From positions 1 to 13,618 of the forward strand of contig DESI01000040.1 of assembly GCA_002361235.1 (NCBI GenBank): DNA of 13,618 bases, in the 5' to 3' direction. The notes under the pieces are model-generated. The model ran no database searches. It saw only the letters and a list, made by a program, of their open reading frames with translations, and was not told the DNA's origin. The first letter of the stretch is position 1, and each line of letters begins with the position of its first letter. This DNA comes from Porphyromonadaceae bacterium UBA3318. GTDB lineage: Bacteria > Bacteroidota > Bacteroidia > Bacteroidales > Muribaculaceae. This document shows, piece after piece, positions 1 through 8,969 of the stretch. The position numbers and the translations under genes were made by a program.

Positions 1-495
1 ACAATCAATATGCGGAAGGGCGCCCAGGATGCCCGGGACGTTGTGTTCTATGTGGACGGTCTCGGCTATATCAACCGCAACGACTACATCAGGATACCTG
101 TGAACTTCACCGACCTGACGGCCTTCGATGTCAGGATAACGCCGAAGTTCTATCCCCCGATCGGCGGCTATCCCGCCCTATGGACCGAAGACAGCTATAC
201 GCAGCCTGTCACCACCATCACGTTCAGGACACACGGATACTTCGAACTGACCCCCGAACTGCTGATTGACGACACGAAGCTGAAAGGTCCCGAATATGTC
301 CGGATCGAATCGTTTACAGTCACCACGCCCGGTCCCGACGGATTCATGACTCTTGAATGGCGCGACCGCGAGGTGGTGGGTCAGATTTTCGACATAACCG
401 GCTCGGCCGAAGTGGAATTCAAGATCGGAGCCCGTGCGGTCAATTCCGGCGCCTATCAGGAATTCACCCGGACGGTAATAATAATACGCGAATAA
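1..495 (+). CDS. 3' part of a beta-rich protein of unknown function, probably 5'-truncated by the window edge
   Basis: I do not recognise this protein. The reading frame is open to the first base of the window, so the ATG at 10 is probably an internal methionine and the true start lies upstream. The 161 residues from that ATG are almost entirely beta-strand-like, with alternating hydrophobic residues, many Thr/Val/Tyr, and no Cys or membrane segment. They end in a hydrophobic strand (TVIIIRE) and two stop codons in tandem (TAA TAG at 493-498). This composition is typical of the last domain of a Bacteroidales exported or surface protein, but no lipobox or signal peptide can be seen because the N-terminus is missing. 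The C-terminus does not look like a T9SS sorting domain. The next gene on the same strand begins 118 bases later, beyond an inverted-repeat spacer. That the frame is coding is fairly sure; its function is unknown. Confidence 0.7.
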   Translation, partial: TINMRKGAQDARDVVFYVDGLGYINRNDYIRIPVNFTDLTAFDVRITPKFYPPIGGYPALWTEDSYTQPVTTITFRTHGYFELTPELLIDDTKLKGPEYVRIESFTVTTPGPDGFMTLEWRDREVVGQIFDITGSAEVEFKIGARAVNSGAYQEFTRTVIIIRE

Positions 496-496
496 T

Positions 497-591
497 AGTT
501 GAAAAAGTGAAACGAATTTAAAAAGTTAAGAAAACACCAAGCCGCGTAGGATAGTAGCGCATTTATCTTGATTTTTTCAACTTTCTAAACT
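497..591. repeat. Intergenic inverted repeat with 9-base phased arms, copy 1
   Basis: The left arm has AGTT-like tetramers starting at 497, 506 (AGTG), 515 (AATT) and 524, exactly 9 bases apart. The right arm has AACT at 579 and 588, preceded by a degenerate unit at 570. The arms pair imperfectly and enclose a G+C-richer loop at about 535-563 containing GGATAGTAGCGCA. The element sits between two + strand genes, starting just after the first one's stop codons and ending 22 bases before the ATG of the giant gene. It is related to the copies at 10037-10149 and 11910-12053. Its function is unknown: terminator, mRNA-stability hairpin or dispersed repeat are all possible. Confidence 0.65.
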
Positions 592-613
592 ACCAATAAT
601 ACTTATTGCTACC

Positions 614-3600
614 ATGCAGATCACTATACGACGCACACTCATGCGGTTAATGAAGCCGGCGCTTCTTGCGGCAGCCATTGCCACGACATTCCTTCAGCCG
701 GCCAGGGCTCAGGACAGCGGCACCGCCGACCCGTCCAAGCCGGCCGTACCGCCACTTCCCGAGGTTCTGATCAAAGACGCCTCGCAGCTGCACTCCAACG
801 CCCATAACACTACCAACAACAGCAGCGCAAGCGATGACGACCTTGCGACACTGATCGACGATTCGAACAGTGCCGTGAATTATTCGTACTGGATTTCGGA
901 CACCGAAGGCACATGCACGGATCCCCAATATCTGCGGGTAGACCTCGGCGAAGGCTTTAAACTCGCTGCCGACGAGGATATAGTGGTATACACGACCCGA
1001 CACAAGGAGCAGAATCCTCCCACAAACCTGAACATCAGCAATTTCGGCAAGAAACTGCATCCGACGGCATTTCATGTCGAGGTATCGCGGGACGGCGTGA
1101 CGTGGGAACCGTTCGCCGATCCCGACACGCACGTTTACTTCACATACCGGGGTCCGGGAACCAAAGAATTCTCCGCACGAATCCACACCGACAAGACATT
1201 CCGATACATACGCTTCACCGTCACGGCCAACAACAGCAAGACTCTGAACAAAGGCACGCAATACCGCAGCATGTGTATCTCCCACTTCCAGCTGCTGAAG
1301 GTAAAGAAGGATTCCGGAGCCATTTATTTCTTCAACACCGAGCCGGGCAAGGAAATGTACCTTACCGACCGTTTCCATCTGAACACCGATCTGCGTCCCG
1401 ACTATGCCGACTACGAGTTCGTCAACACCCGTGGCATCTTCGACCTGCATAAGCTTGACCACTACGACACGGCCGACAATCCCAAGGACTTCTGCGACTG
1501 GGACGCCTGCTGGGACGAGAACGGCATCTGGAAGAAAGACCTGCTGACCCTGGCCAAGTATGGCATCGACATGCCGAAATACTCCTGGGTCACCGGTGCC
1601 GAGGATCCACTGGTCAAAGAAGGCAAGCGTCAGCGCACCCACGTCATCGAGCACACCTACTACGCCGTGCCGGGCGACGCCGTGGCCCTTGTGCCCTACT
1701 ACGAGATGCCGACACGTATGCCGGACAAATACGACGTGTCGTACGCACACTGGTATGACTACGAGACCGGGGGTCATCTTGTAGACCCGACCACTGGCGC
1801 ACGTCTGCTCGACTTCCTCGTTGATCCCCGCGACATCTATTATTCCAAGAATCACGGCTACTTCGCCGGCATCGGATTCCCCCGCGAAAGCCATTACGAC
1901 AAACCCGAAACCGGCGGTGGCGATGACCCCCAGCCTGTAACTGCGTTCGAAATCGCCACAGTCGACGACTTCCTGGAGTTTGTTGAACAGGTAAAGACCG
2001 ACAAACTGCTTGATGCCAGGCTGACGGCAGACCTCGACTTCTCCGGCTATAGCTGGGAGCCCGACCAATTCCCTAAAATCGAAAAATATGCCGGCACATT
2101 CGACGGTCAGAGTCATGTCATCAAGAACCTGCATTACACTGCGAATAACGGAGGTGTGGCATTTATCTCATCTTTGGGGATACAATCTGTTAATAATAAG
2201 ACCTATGCCGGCTCTCTGAGAAATATTATATTCGATGAGAACTGCAGCTTTACCAATACTACTGAAAACGCATGGAGCAATCCTACCGCGGCTATCATCG
2301 GCACACTTCCGAACTGGGGAGAAGAAACATTCGTGATACAAGGCGTCATAAATAAGGCTACACTGAAGGCACAAGCAGTATCAGGAATTATCGGCAATTG
2401 GAATTCAACGGCTTGCAATGTAGAAATCAGGAATTGCGCTGTTACGGGGACTCTAAAAGCATCTGGGTTCTATAATGAACATTTGTTTTTCCCTTCAGCC
2501 ACTATTTTTACAACACATGGAGGAAAATCAACCATCTCCAATTGCTGGACAGTTACGGATGCAGAAGTAGAGACTCGCAATTGGAACGGTGATCCAGAAA
2601 CTTACACCACCAATGCATTCTATTATTCTGATAATAACAGTGTAACTGTCACCAATTGTTATTCCAATAATCCTCCAATCGCCAGCATAAAGCAGATTCC
2701 GACAGATCCTGCCAGCCTTAACACCGAGGAGTTCGTAGGCAAGTTGAACGGCGGCAAACCGGGCTATTGGGCTGTCAGCACGGAAGACGGCGACGGTGCA
2801 GGAGCGTATCCCTATCCGTATGTACGACTGTCATTGCCGGGCGAGGGTCCGGACAATCCCGATGATCCCGTGGACACATACGACGACTCTCCAGGCTCTT
2901 GGGTATGGGCAGATGCTGACGGCAAGCCTATGTCCAGTGATAATCCCGGCTCTTTCTATACTATTAAACCGAATGAAAAAGGATCTGGAAACCCCGGTAC
3001 ATACGCCACATTCTTCTTCCCGCGTTCACCGTATGCCGAGAGAGGCGAATTACTTGGATTGCCGAAAGAATATACTATTGCTGCTGATTTCAGCTATTCG
3101 TTCAATGTCAAAGATCCGTCAGGCAGTGCATTACAGCCCTCGATGGACGCGAATCTGAACATCGATTACACCCACCGAAAGATTTATGAGCCTGAACTCT
3201 GCTACCGCCATATATTCCATATCAAGGATGGACGTCAGTTTGCAGAGGAGATGTCCGGATCGCACGAGAAGAATCAGGAATATCTGGTAAAGACCCGCAG
3301 GTATATCACCGCTCTGACAGGCACGGACTTCAATGTCCGTCTTGACGCCGGTATGCCCATAGCGGCCGGCGACGGTTGGGACGCACGTTCGCGCTTCTAT
3401 TATAAAATCAGCAATTCCGACTATCGTCGTGTTGCAGGGTGTAAGGTCGTTACAAAAAAATTAGTGACCAATGCCGATGGCATCGAGGAAGAACAAGACT
3501 GTATGTGGGACGACGCAACCTTCAGCCTCGGTAAAGAAGTGCTCCTGGTAGGATCACGCACCCTCGACGATAAAGCTGACTCTCCACGTTACTATGCCTG

Positions 3601-6600
3601 CGGAGGCAACCAGAAGGTGTACCGTATGCTGGGTTGCGGCACTCCTACAAAGGCCGGCAAATATGTAGTTCGGCTCGTCGCACAGGATGTAAATGGCAAC
3701 ATTCTTCATCCTTACGATCCCGAACACCCCGACAATCCTCTGGGAGACGTAGAACACGACCTGATAGTGCGTGAATTCATAATTGAATTCATTGACCCGG
3801 CTGAATCGAACGTGGGATTTATATGCAATGAGCAGGAACTTATAAACAAAACCACAGGAAGCGAACCGGACCTCACGGAAAGATTCGGCGCACCATATAC
3901 CACAATCAACAACGACGAATATCTGGGTTTCAACAACATGTTAGGCGATGCCGCCGGTTTCCCCGTCACAGACTATCTTTTCCATCCGTGGCAAACCCGA
4001 TTCGGCGGGAGCACGAAACCGGAAGAAGGCGAAAAATATTATGCCTTGAAATGGCCATTGCCTCGATATATGTGCGAATACGGCGCCACGTTAGGACGTG
4101 GCCACAATTACTGTACTTACCGTATCGCTCAGCATTCATCAGTTGTGGAATGGAAGGGGGCCGTCAACCGTGGAGCCGACTCTAACTATAATGTCGCTCC
4201 GGGTCTATTCGACCGACATTTCTATGAGTCAGGCTCCAAGATACAACAGGATATGGCTGCCGCAGCGGCAAATGGAGAGGAATATACAGGTCCTACGGAA
4301 CCGGAACCTGGCTATTTCTATTGGATAAACGCCTCATCCGATCCCGGTGTTACCTGCCGTCTGAATGTGGGGCAATTATGTCATGGCGCCACGTTGCATG
4401 TTTCAGCCTGGGTTGCGACTTTCAATGGACCGGAGCAGGCCAATGTGTCCTTTAACTTTATCGCAGTTATGAAGGACGGTACAAGAGAACGTTTGCATTC
4501 CTTTATAACCGGTCCGATCAAATATCCCGGTGAATGGTGTAAGGTGTACTATAACTTCACTCCCGAACTCTCCGCCCTTGACATCGACGCAAGCCAGATC
4601 GATCATTACGAGATAGAGCTTGACAACAACGCTTCAAGTTCCGAGGGTGCCGACTATGCCATCGACAACGTGCAGGTGTATATCATGCGGGCTGACGTCA
4701 AGGCGCAGCAGCTCAACTTCCCCTGCGCCGACCAGAACAGCGTGATCGACATGAAGATATACGCGCCTTTCGACAATCTGCTCAGAATAGTGGACCTCAC
4801 TCCCGCCACAGGCGCGGATACAGCCAAACCGGTGAACATGTACTATTCGTTCGTCAACAAGGCTGTGTACGACAAACTGATTTCCGAGGGCAAGACTACC
4901 GACGAGGCTTACGACCGGGCTGTGGTAAAAGGCTGCTACGGCGTCAATCCGGACAACGTCTCGGATGCCGACAGCACCTTCGGCAAGCTGACTTTCGACA
5001 CCTTCTACGACAATCTCAAGCCGTATGCCGACGGTCAGGACGGCACTCCGATCGAATACAACGTCCCGATGGGTTACGAGGACCCGGATACGAAAATCAA
5101 GTATTTCGCCTTCAACTGCTGGGTGAAGGATGCGGACATGCACGTCGGAAACCAGTATTACGTGCTGCTGTGCAACGACCCGACGGGTGCGGAGGATTTT
5201 GTGCCCAAGGCCGAGAATTTCGACATCAGCAACGACTGCTCGTCCAAGAGCTCCATCGTGATAGAGGGTAACAGCAAGATCAAGGTGGACGGCTACCCCA
5301 TAGGCCCGAATCCATCGCTGCAGCGCTGCGAGAACGAGTCGCCGGTGATTCAGCTCGACCTGGTTGGCCTGAAAGTGGGAGACACCCAGTATGATTCGGT
5401 AATCAACAACGCCCCCTTCGACTGGTACAGCGGCCGGCTGGCTCAGTTCTATCTGGAATCCAACGAGGACGGCACCATACTGCTTCACGAAGCATTGGCC
5501 AAGTTCCGCGAGTCATATCCCGACGCCACTTCGGCTATCCAGGAATGCACGGAGCAATACACCGAACCGATCCGCGAATATCTGGTGAAGGTCACTACCA
5601 CACGCGACGGCAAGGCCCCGATCCTGTTCCTGCACCAGCATTCGTACATATACCCCGACACCCACATTCCCGAGGGTATGGATTCGTACGAATACTATGT
5701 GTCGGCCATCCCGTGCGTCAGCGAGCTGGACATGACGGGACTGGAGGAAGTATGCGTGCAGCCTGTGGAGGTGAAACTGACCGTAGACCGGCACACTCCG
5801 CGCATGAAAAGCGGTCTTACAGGCATCACATCATACCCTGATTATATAAACGACGCGCCGCTGCGCACGGGCCTGAAGCAGATACGCAAGGCCACGGCCA
5901 CAAAGGCCCGGAGCGCCGATGCCGAATTCACTCTCGACTTCCCGATACGTTTCGTATCCTCCACCATTAAGGAAATAACCAAGATGGTGATCAAGGAAAC
6001 GAAGGACGGGGAAGGCAATTCCGTCCGTGATGACGAGGTATATCTGACGCAGACCAACGACCCGCAATACAAAAACCTTCAGCCGTTCGCTCTGTGGGAC
6101 GACAATACGGAAACTGCGGATGCGGATGCCGACGATTCCATGTACGAGTCCGGACTCTGGGCCGTGGGCCGTCTGGTCGAGCTGAAGGCCGACGTGTCGA
6201 CCAACGGAAGCGTCCGCGACAACATGGCGCGAATAGTGTTCTACAAGAACGACCCGTCCGACACCGAGACCAGAGCCCTGAACTTCAAGGAAGGCTACTA
6301 TTACCGATTCGCCGTCCCATATATGGAGGAAGTGCTGGATGGAGTGGACTATGTGCCCGCATGTCCCGGACGCCAGATAGTGACCCTGAAGATAGTGCCC
6401 GAATACATGCGCTGGACCGGCGACGGCAGCAGCCTGAACTGGAACAACGACATGCACTGGGAGCGCGTTGACACCAAGGGCCTTTACGCCACCGACGCCG
6501 ACAAGACCAACGACAACGCACTGGACGATTTCATTACCGACGGCAGCAACAATATGCCACGCAGCTACTCGCCCGCTCCCTTCACCAAGGTGATTATGCC

Positions 6601-8548
6601 CGCGGAGTCGTCAACGCTCAAGGATGCCGACAACAATCCCCTCGCCATCGAGGATCCGTACCTGTACGGCACCGACAGCGAGCAGATCAGCGTCTATACC
6701 CGCGAAGGCGAAAAGTCCATGACATGGACTTCCGACCCGGAGGACAAGGCCGGGGACTCCCCTGCCGGACTGACCGGAAACCTGCTGGAGTTGATGAAGA
6801 AGGCCGTGACATACGACATCAACTACGACATGGTGGCCTTCGAAGGCGGGAACTTCCTGGGCTGCGGCCCGTGGCAGGCCCATGTATGCGACCAGATTGA
6901 CTTCATGCCCAAAGCCGGTATCTCCAACCAGCAATACCTGACCTACAACAAGGCATGGGTGGAATTCGAGATGACGCCCGGCCGCTGGTACACCCTCTCA
7001 TCCCCCCTGGCCGAGACACTGGCCGGCGACATGTACATGCCCACCGCCAACTCGAGACAGGAGACACTGCGCTTCAGCGACATCACCTACGACCCGAAGC
7101 TGAACAACCGCTTCGCGCCCGCCGTGTTCCAGCGCAACTGGAACGCCGCCAACGCCACACTGTTCCATCTGCCCGCAGCCGACGGCGGCAACGGCACGCA
7201 GGAAAACGTAGCCGTGGCCACGACTTGGAGCCACGTATACAACGACGTGCTGGAGAAATACGAACCGGGCGAAGGCTTCTCCATCTACACCGACGACTCG
7301 CGTGTGGCCGGGAAACCGGAGAAAGTGCTGATGCGTCTCCCCAAGGCCGACACCGACTGGTACTATTACGACATCGACTGGACCGGTCCGGACAATAACA
7401 CCACCGAATCGGGCATCCACGGCAACCATACCGAGACGGGTCACACCGCAGAGGCCAACTACCGCCTCAACTCTCTGGAGGACGGGCAGACCGGCACCAT
7501 GACCGGCACCGCGGCCGGCAACTCGCGCTACTATCTGTTCGGCAACCCGTTCATGGCACCGCTGAACATGGCCAAGCTGCTGGAGATGAACGCCGACAAG
7601 ATCAAGCCCGTGTACTGGATAATGGCCGACAATACCGTAGAGGCCGCCTCCGTATTCGGCAAGTACACATATACCAATCAGATTACCGGCGCCGAAGCGA
7701 AGGTATCGCCGCTGCAAGGCTTCTTCGTGGAGCTGAAGGAAGGCTACACGCCCACCGGCAACAAGCTGGAACTGACCTACGACAACAGCACGATGCTCCG
7801 CACCGCCTGCGGCGGCAACCCGCTCCGCAAGCCAGGCACCCGCTCCGGCTCCCACACGCCCTCCTCTCTGTCCCGCGCCGCCTCCCAATCATCCGCCGGC
7901 TCTCTGTCCCGTTCCGAGGCGGAAGCCGAGGTGCCCGGCCTTGTGCTCGAGGCTCTGCGCAACGACACCGTCCTGTCGCGCTCGCTGATAGTGACCGACA
8001 TGAACGCCTCCGCCGGATATGGCGACGAGGACGCGCCGCTGATGATAGACCGTCAGCTCGTCACCGCTCCCCTCGTCTACTCGCTGGCCGGACATCAGGC
8101 CGCCGTAATCAACGTGACGGACGACATTGACGGCACCGGCATCGGCGTAGTGACCGACGACCCGGCCGACAGACTGACCATACGCCTCAGCAACGTGGCC
8201 GAGGCCGAGGACTGCGTGCTGATGGACATCGCCACGGGCGAGAGCGAACCTATCTACGAGGGTATGGAGATACCGGTGACCGGCAGCACCAACGGACGCT
8301 ACTACATCACGCGCGGCGGCACGCAGGACGGAATCCGCGCCATACGCATAGAGCGTAACGGCAACACCGTGACCGTCTCCACCGGACGCCGCAACATCCG
8401 GGTCGACGTGTTCGACACGCTCGGCGTCCACACAGCCTCGCATCAGGCCGACGCCCCGCAGGTATCCTTCACGCTTCCCTCCGGCGTATATATCCTGAAG
8501 GCCGACGACGGCACCGAGCGCAAAACCGCCAAACTGATTATCCGCTGA
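614..8548 (+). CDS. Giant modular T9SS-secreted surface protein (2644 aa)
   Basis: Probably exported by the Sec pathway and then across the outer membrane by the type IX system. The N-terminus is a signal peptide with a basic n-region, hydrophobic core ALLAAAIATTFL and likely cleavage after Ala32 (ARA|QD); ATGs at 641 and 650 are possible alternative starts. Visible modules, roughly: residues 50-235 a discoidin (F5/8 type C)-like domain ending in a FRYIRFTV strand; about 441-722 a beta-helix region with a GLUG-like motif (YAGTFDGQSHVIKNL, near 491-505); about 1090-1362 a jelly-roll-like module ending DYAIDNVQVY; near 1934 the tryptophan motif WTGDGSSLNWNNDMHW; about 2300-2390 a module with FGNPFMAPLN and SPLQGFFVEL, common in large Bacteroidetes surface proteins; 2405-2440 a Ser/Arg-rich linker; about 2560-2644 a T9SS type A-like sorting domain ending SGVYILKADDG...KTAKLIIR. 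No catalytic site is recognisable. The domains suggest binding to glycans or host/partner surfaces, which is inference. Part of the gene (about 2140-2700) is A+T-rich. A DUF1573 gene follows 35 bases downstream. Confidence 0.93.
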   Translation: MQITIRRTLMRLMKPALLAAAIATTFLQPARAQDSGTADPSKPAVPPLPEVLIKDASQLHSNAHNTTNNSSASDDDLATLIDDSNSAVNYSYWISDTEGTCTDPQYLRVDLGEGFKLAADEDIVVYTTRHKEQNPPTNLNISNFGKKLHPTAFHVEVSRDGVTWEPFADPDTHVYFTYRGPGTKEFSARIHTDKTFRYIRFTVTANNSKTLNKGTQYRSMCISHFQLLKVKKDSGAIYFFNTEPGKEMYLTDRFHLNTDLRPDYADYEFVNTRGIFDLHKLDHYDTADNPKDFCDWDACWDENGIWKKDLLTLAKYGIDMPKYSWVTGAEDPLVKEGKRQRTHVIEHTYYAVPGDAVALVPYYEMPTRMPDKYDVSYAHWYDYETGGHLVDPTTGARLLDFLVDPRDIYYSKNHGYFAGIGFPRESHYDKPETGGGDDPQPVTAFEIATVDDFLEFVEQVKTDKLLDARLTADLDFSGYSWEPDQFPKIEKYAGTFDGQSHVIKNLHYTANNGGVAFISSLGIQSVNNKTYAGSLRNIIFDENCSFTNTTENAWSNPTAAIIGTLPNWGEETFVIQGVINKATLKAQAVSGIIGNWNSTACNVEIRNCAVTGTLKASGFYNEHLFFPSATIFTTHGGKSTISNCWTVTDAEVETRNWNGDPETYTTNAFYYSDNNSVTVTNCYSNNPPIASIKQIPTDPASLNTEEFVGKLNGGKPGYWAVSTEDGDGAGAYPYPYVRLSLPGEGPDNPDDPVDTYDDSPGSWVWADADGKPMSSDNPGSFYTIKPNEKGSGNPGTYATFFFPRSPYAERGELLGLPKEYTIAADFSYSFNVKDPSGSALQPSMDANLNIDYTHRKIYEPELCYRHIFHIKDGRQFAEEMSGSHEKNQEYLVKTRRYITALTGTDFNVRLDAGMPIAAGDGWDARSRFYYKISNSDYRRVAGCKVVTKKLVTNADGIEEEQDCMWDDATFSLGKEVLLVGSRTLDDKADSPRYYACGGNQKVYRMLGCGTPTKAGKYVVRLVAQDVNGNILHPYDPEHPDNPLGDVEHDLIVREFIIEFIDPAESNVGFICNEQELINKTTGSEPDLTERFGAPYTTINNDEYLGFNNMLGDAAGFPVTDYLFHPWQTRFGGSTKPEEGEKYYALKWPLPRYMCEYGATLGRGHNYCTYRIAQHSSVVEWKGAVNRGADSNYNVAPGLFDRHFYESGSKIQQDMAAAAANGEEYTGPTEPEPGYFYWINASSDPGVTCRLNVGQLCHGATLHVSAWVATFNGPEQANVSFNFIAVMKDGTRERLHSFITGPIKYPGEWCKVYYNFTPELSALDIDASQIDHYEIELDNNASSSEGADYAIDNVQVYIMRADVKAQQLNFPCADQNSVIDMKIYAPFDNLLRIVDLTPATGADTAKPVNMYYSFVNKAVYDKLISEGKTTDEAYDRAVVKGCYGVNPDNVSDADSTFGKLTFDTFYDNLKPYADGQDGTPIEYNVPMGYEDPDTKIKYFAFNCWVKDADMHVGNQYYVLLCNDPTGAEDFVPKAENFDISNDCSSKSSIVIEGNSKIKVDGYPIGPNPSLQRCENESPVIQLDLVGLKVGDTQYDSVINNAPFDWYSGRLAQFYLESNEDGTILLHEALAKFRESYPDATSAIQECTEQYTEPIREYLVKVTTTRDGKAPILFLHQHSYIYPDTHIPEGMDSYEYYVSAIPCVSELDMTGLEEVCVQPVEVKLTVDRHTPRMKSGLTGITSYPDYINDAPLRTGLKQIRKATATKARSADAEFTLDFPIRFVSSTIKEITKMVIKETKDGEGNSVRDDEVYLTQTNDPQYKNLQPFALWDDNTETADADADDSMYESGLWAVGRLVELKADVSTNGSVRDNMARIVFYKNDPSDTETRALNFKEGYYYRFAVPYMEEVLDGVDYVPACPGRQIVTLKIVPEYMRWTGDGSSLNWNNDMHWERVDTKGLYATDADKTNDNALDDFITDGSNNMPRSYSPAPFTKVIMPAESSTLKDADNNPLAIEDPYLYGTDSEQISVYTREGEKSMTWTSDPEDKAGDSPAGLTGNLLELMKKAVTYDINYDMVAFEGGNFLGCGPWQAHVCDQIDFMPKAGISNQQYLTYNKAWVEFEMTPGRWYTLSSPLAETLAGDMYMPTANSRQETLRFSDITYDPKLNNRFAPAVFQRNWNAANATLFHLPAADGGNGTQENVAVATTWSHVYNDVLEKYEPGEGFSIYTDDSRVAGKPEKVLMRLPKADTDWYYYDIDWTGPDNNTTESGIHGNHTETGHTAEANYRLNSLEDGQTGTMTGTAAGNSRYYLFGNPFMAPLNMAKLLEMNADKIKPVYWIMADNTVEAASVFGKYTYTNQITGAEAKVSPLQGFFVELKEGYTPTGNKLELTYDNSTMLRTACGGNPLRKPGTRSGSHTPSSLSRAASQSSAGSLSRSEAEAEVPGLVLEALRNDTVLSRSLIVTDMNASAGYGDEDAPLMIDRQLVTAPLVYSLAGHQAAVINVTDDIDGTGIGVVTDDPADRLTIRLSNVAEAEDCVLMDIATGESEPIYEGMEIPVTGSTNGRYYITRGGTQDGIRAIRIERNGNTVTVSTGRRNIRVDVFDTLGVHTASHQADAPQVSFTLPSGVYILKADDGTERKTAKLIIR
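2140..2700. other. A+T-rich segment inside the giant gene (possible recombined domain)
   Basis: Hand counting gives 44 G+C in 120 bases (37%) for 2161-2280, against 38 in 60 (63%) for 7021-7080 of the same gene. The segment encodes roughly residues 510-695, the bulk of the beta-helix region that follows the GLUG-like motif, and the reading frame stays open. It is rich in Asn, Thr and Ile. Milder A+T-richness recurs in patches from about 2940 to 4560, after which the gene is steadily G+C-rich. Composition unlike the rest of the gene suggests exchange of this domain with another source, but an Asn-rich beta-helix also favours A+T-rich codons, so transfer is not proven. Confidence 0.55.
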
Positions 8549-8583
8549 CAGGCTCAGACAGGAGAGTATTGGTTTAGACATAT

Positions 8584-8967
8584 ATGAAACGCGCAGTGAA
8601 AATATTTATGTCCGTGATGTCGATACTGCTCCTGTGCGGGGCGGCAAAGCCGGAATCGGGCATACTGCACCTGGTGAACGATACTATCGACCTCGGCGAC
8701 GTGCCGCGGGACAGCGTCGCGTCGGCTCCGTTGCCGGTGACCAACACCGGCAACGCCCCGTTCGTCATCACGTCGGTGCGCACCAACTGCAGCTGCAGCG
8801 TGGGAAGCTACCCGCACTCCGAAATCATGCCGGGCGACACCGCCGAGATCATAATAAAATTCTCGGCCCGGGACAGACGTCCGGGCCGAGTTCACAAGTA
8901 TATATATATCAGATCCACATCTTCGGTGCCTCGAAGCGTGGCTTTCCTGAAAGCCAACGTAAAGTAA
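8584..8967 (+). CDS. Small exported DUF1573-family protein
   Basis: The 127-residue protein has a basic, hydrophobic N-terminus (MKRAVKIF then MSVMSILLL) that reads as a signal peptide. Cys18 follows LLL, so it might be a lipoprotein, but Leu just before the Cys is not a standard lipobox; cleavage after the Ala-Ala at 20-21 is the alternative. Residues about 28-127 match the DUF1573 pattern: an IDLGDV strand, NTGNAPFVITSV, the paired cysteines NCSCS (Cys69 and Cys71), PGDTAEI and a closing strand of the HKYIYIRST type. DUF1573 proteins are abundant in Bacteroidetes, adopt an Ig/ASPM-like beta fold and have no firmly known function. The gene starts 35 bases after the giant T9SS gene on the same strand, so co-transcription is likely. 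It ends only 2 bases from the convergent permease gene, and a strong hairpin lies inside its 3' coding region. Confidence 0.88.
   Translation: MKRAVKIFMSVMSILLLCGAAKPESGILHLVNDTIDLGDVPRDSVASAPLPVTNTGNAPFVITSVRTNCSCSVGSYPHSEIMPGDTAEIIIKFSARDRRPGRVHKYIYIRSTSSVPRSVAFLKANVK
8851..8890 (-). terminator. Candidate intrinsic terminator of the oxalate operon, embedded in the DUF1573 gene
   Basis: A perfect 10-bp inverted repeat (arms 8862-8871 and 8881-8890, CTCGGCCCGG / CCGGGCCGAG) encloses a 9-base loop. Read on the - strand, the hairpin is followed at once by AATTTTATTAT (8861-8851), a moderately T-rich tract, and lies about 80 bases past the permease stop codon. On the + strand it is followed by TTCACAAGTA, so it would not terminate the DUF1573 transcript. 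The T tract is interrupted, so strength is uncertain; the arms also encode part of DUF1573. Confidence 0.45.
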
Positions 8968-8969
8968 GG

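Noticed and set aside
647..2134. Long open frame on the - strand (495 codons) opposite the giant gene
   Set aside because: It lies wholly opposite a clearly coding frame with signal peptide and recognisable domains. Its product is rich in Val, Gly and Arg with no recognisable domain, as expected when G+C-rich third positions suppress stops on the other strand.
4634..5488. Open frame on the - strand (284 codons)
   Set aside because: Same Val/His/Arg-rich shadow composition opposite the giant gene, with no family resemblance and no leader region.
6998..7888. Open frame on the - strand (296 codons)
   Set aside because: Shadow of the most G+C-rich part of the giant gene; Gly/Val-rich and without recognisable motifs.
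8634..8642. Lipoprotein signal in the DUF1573 protein (LLLC at residues 15-18)
   Set aside because: The residue before the Cys is Leu rather than Gly, Ala or Ser, so the lipobox is not standard; kept only as a possibility in the gene entry.
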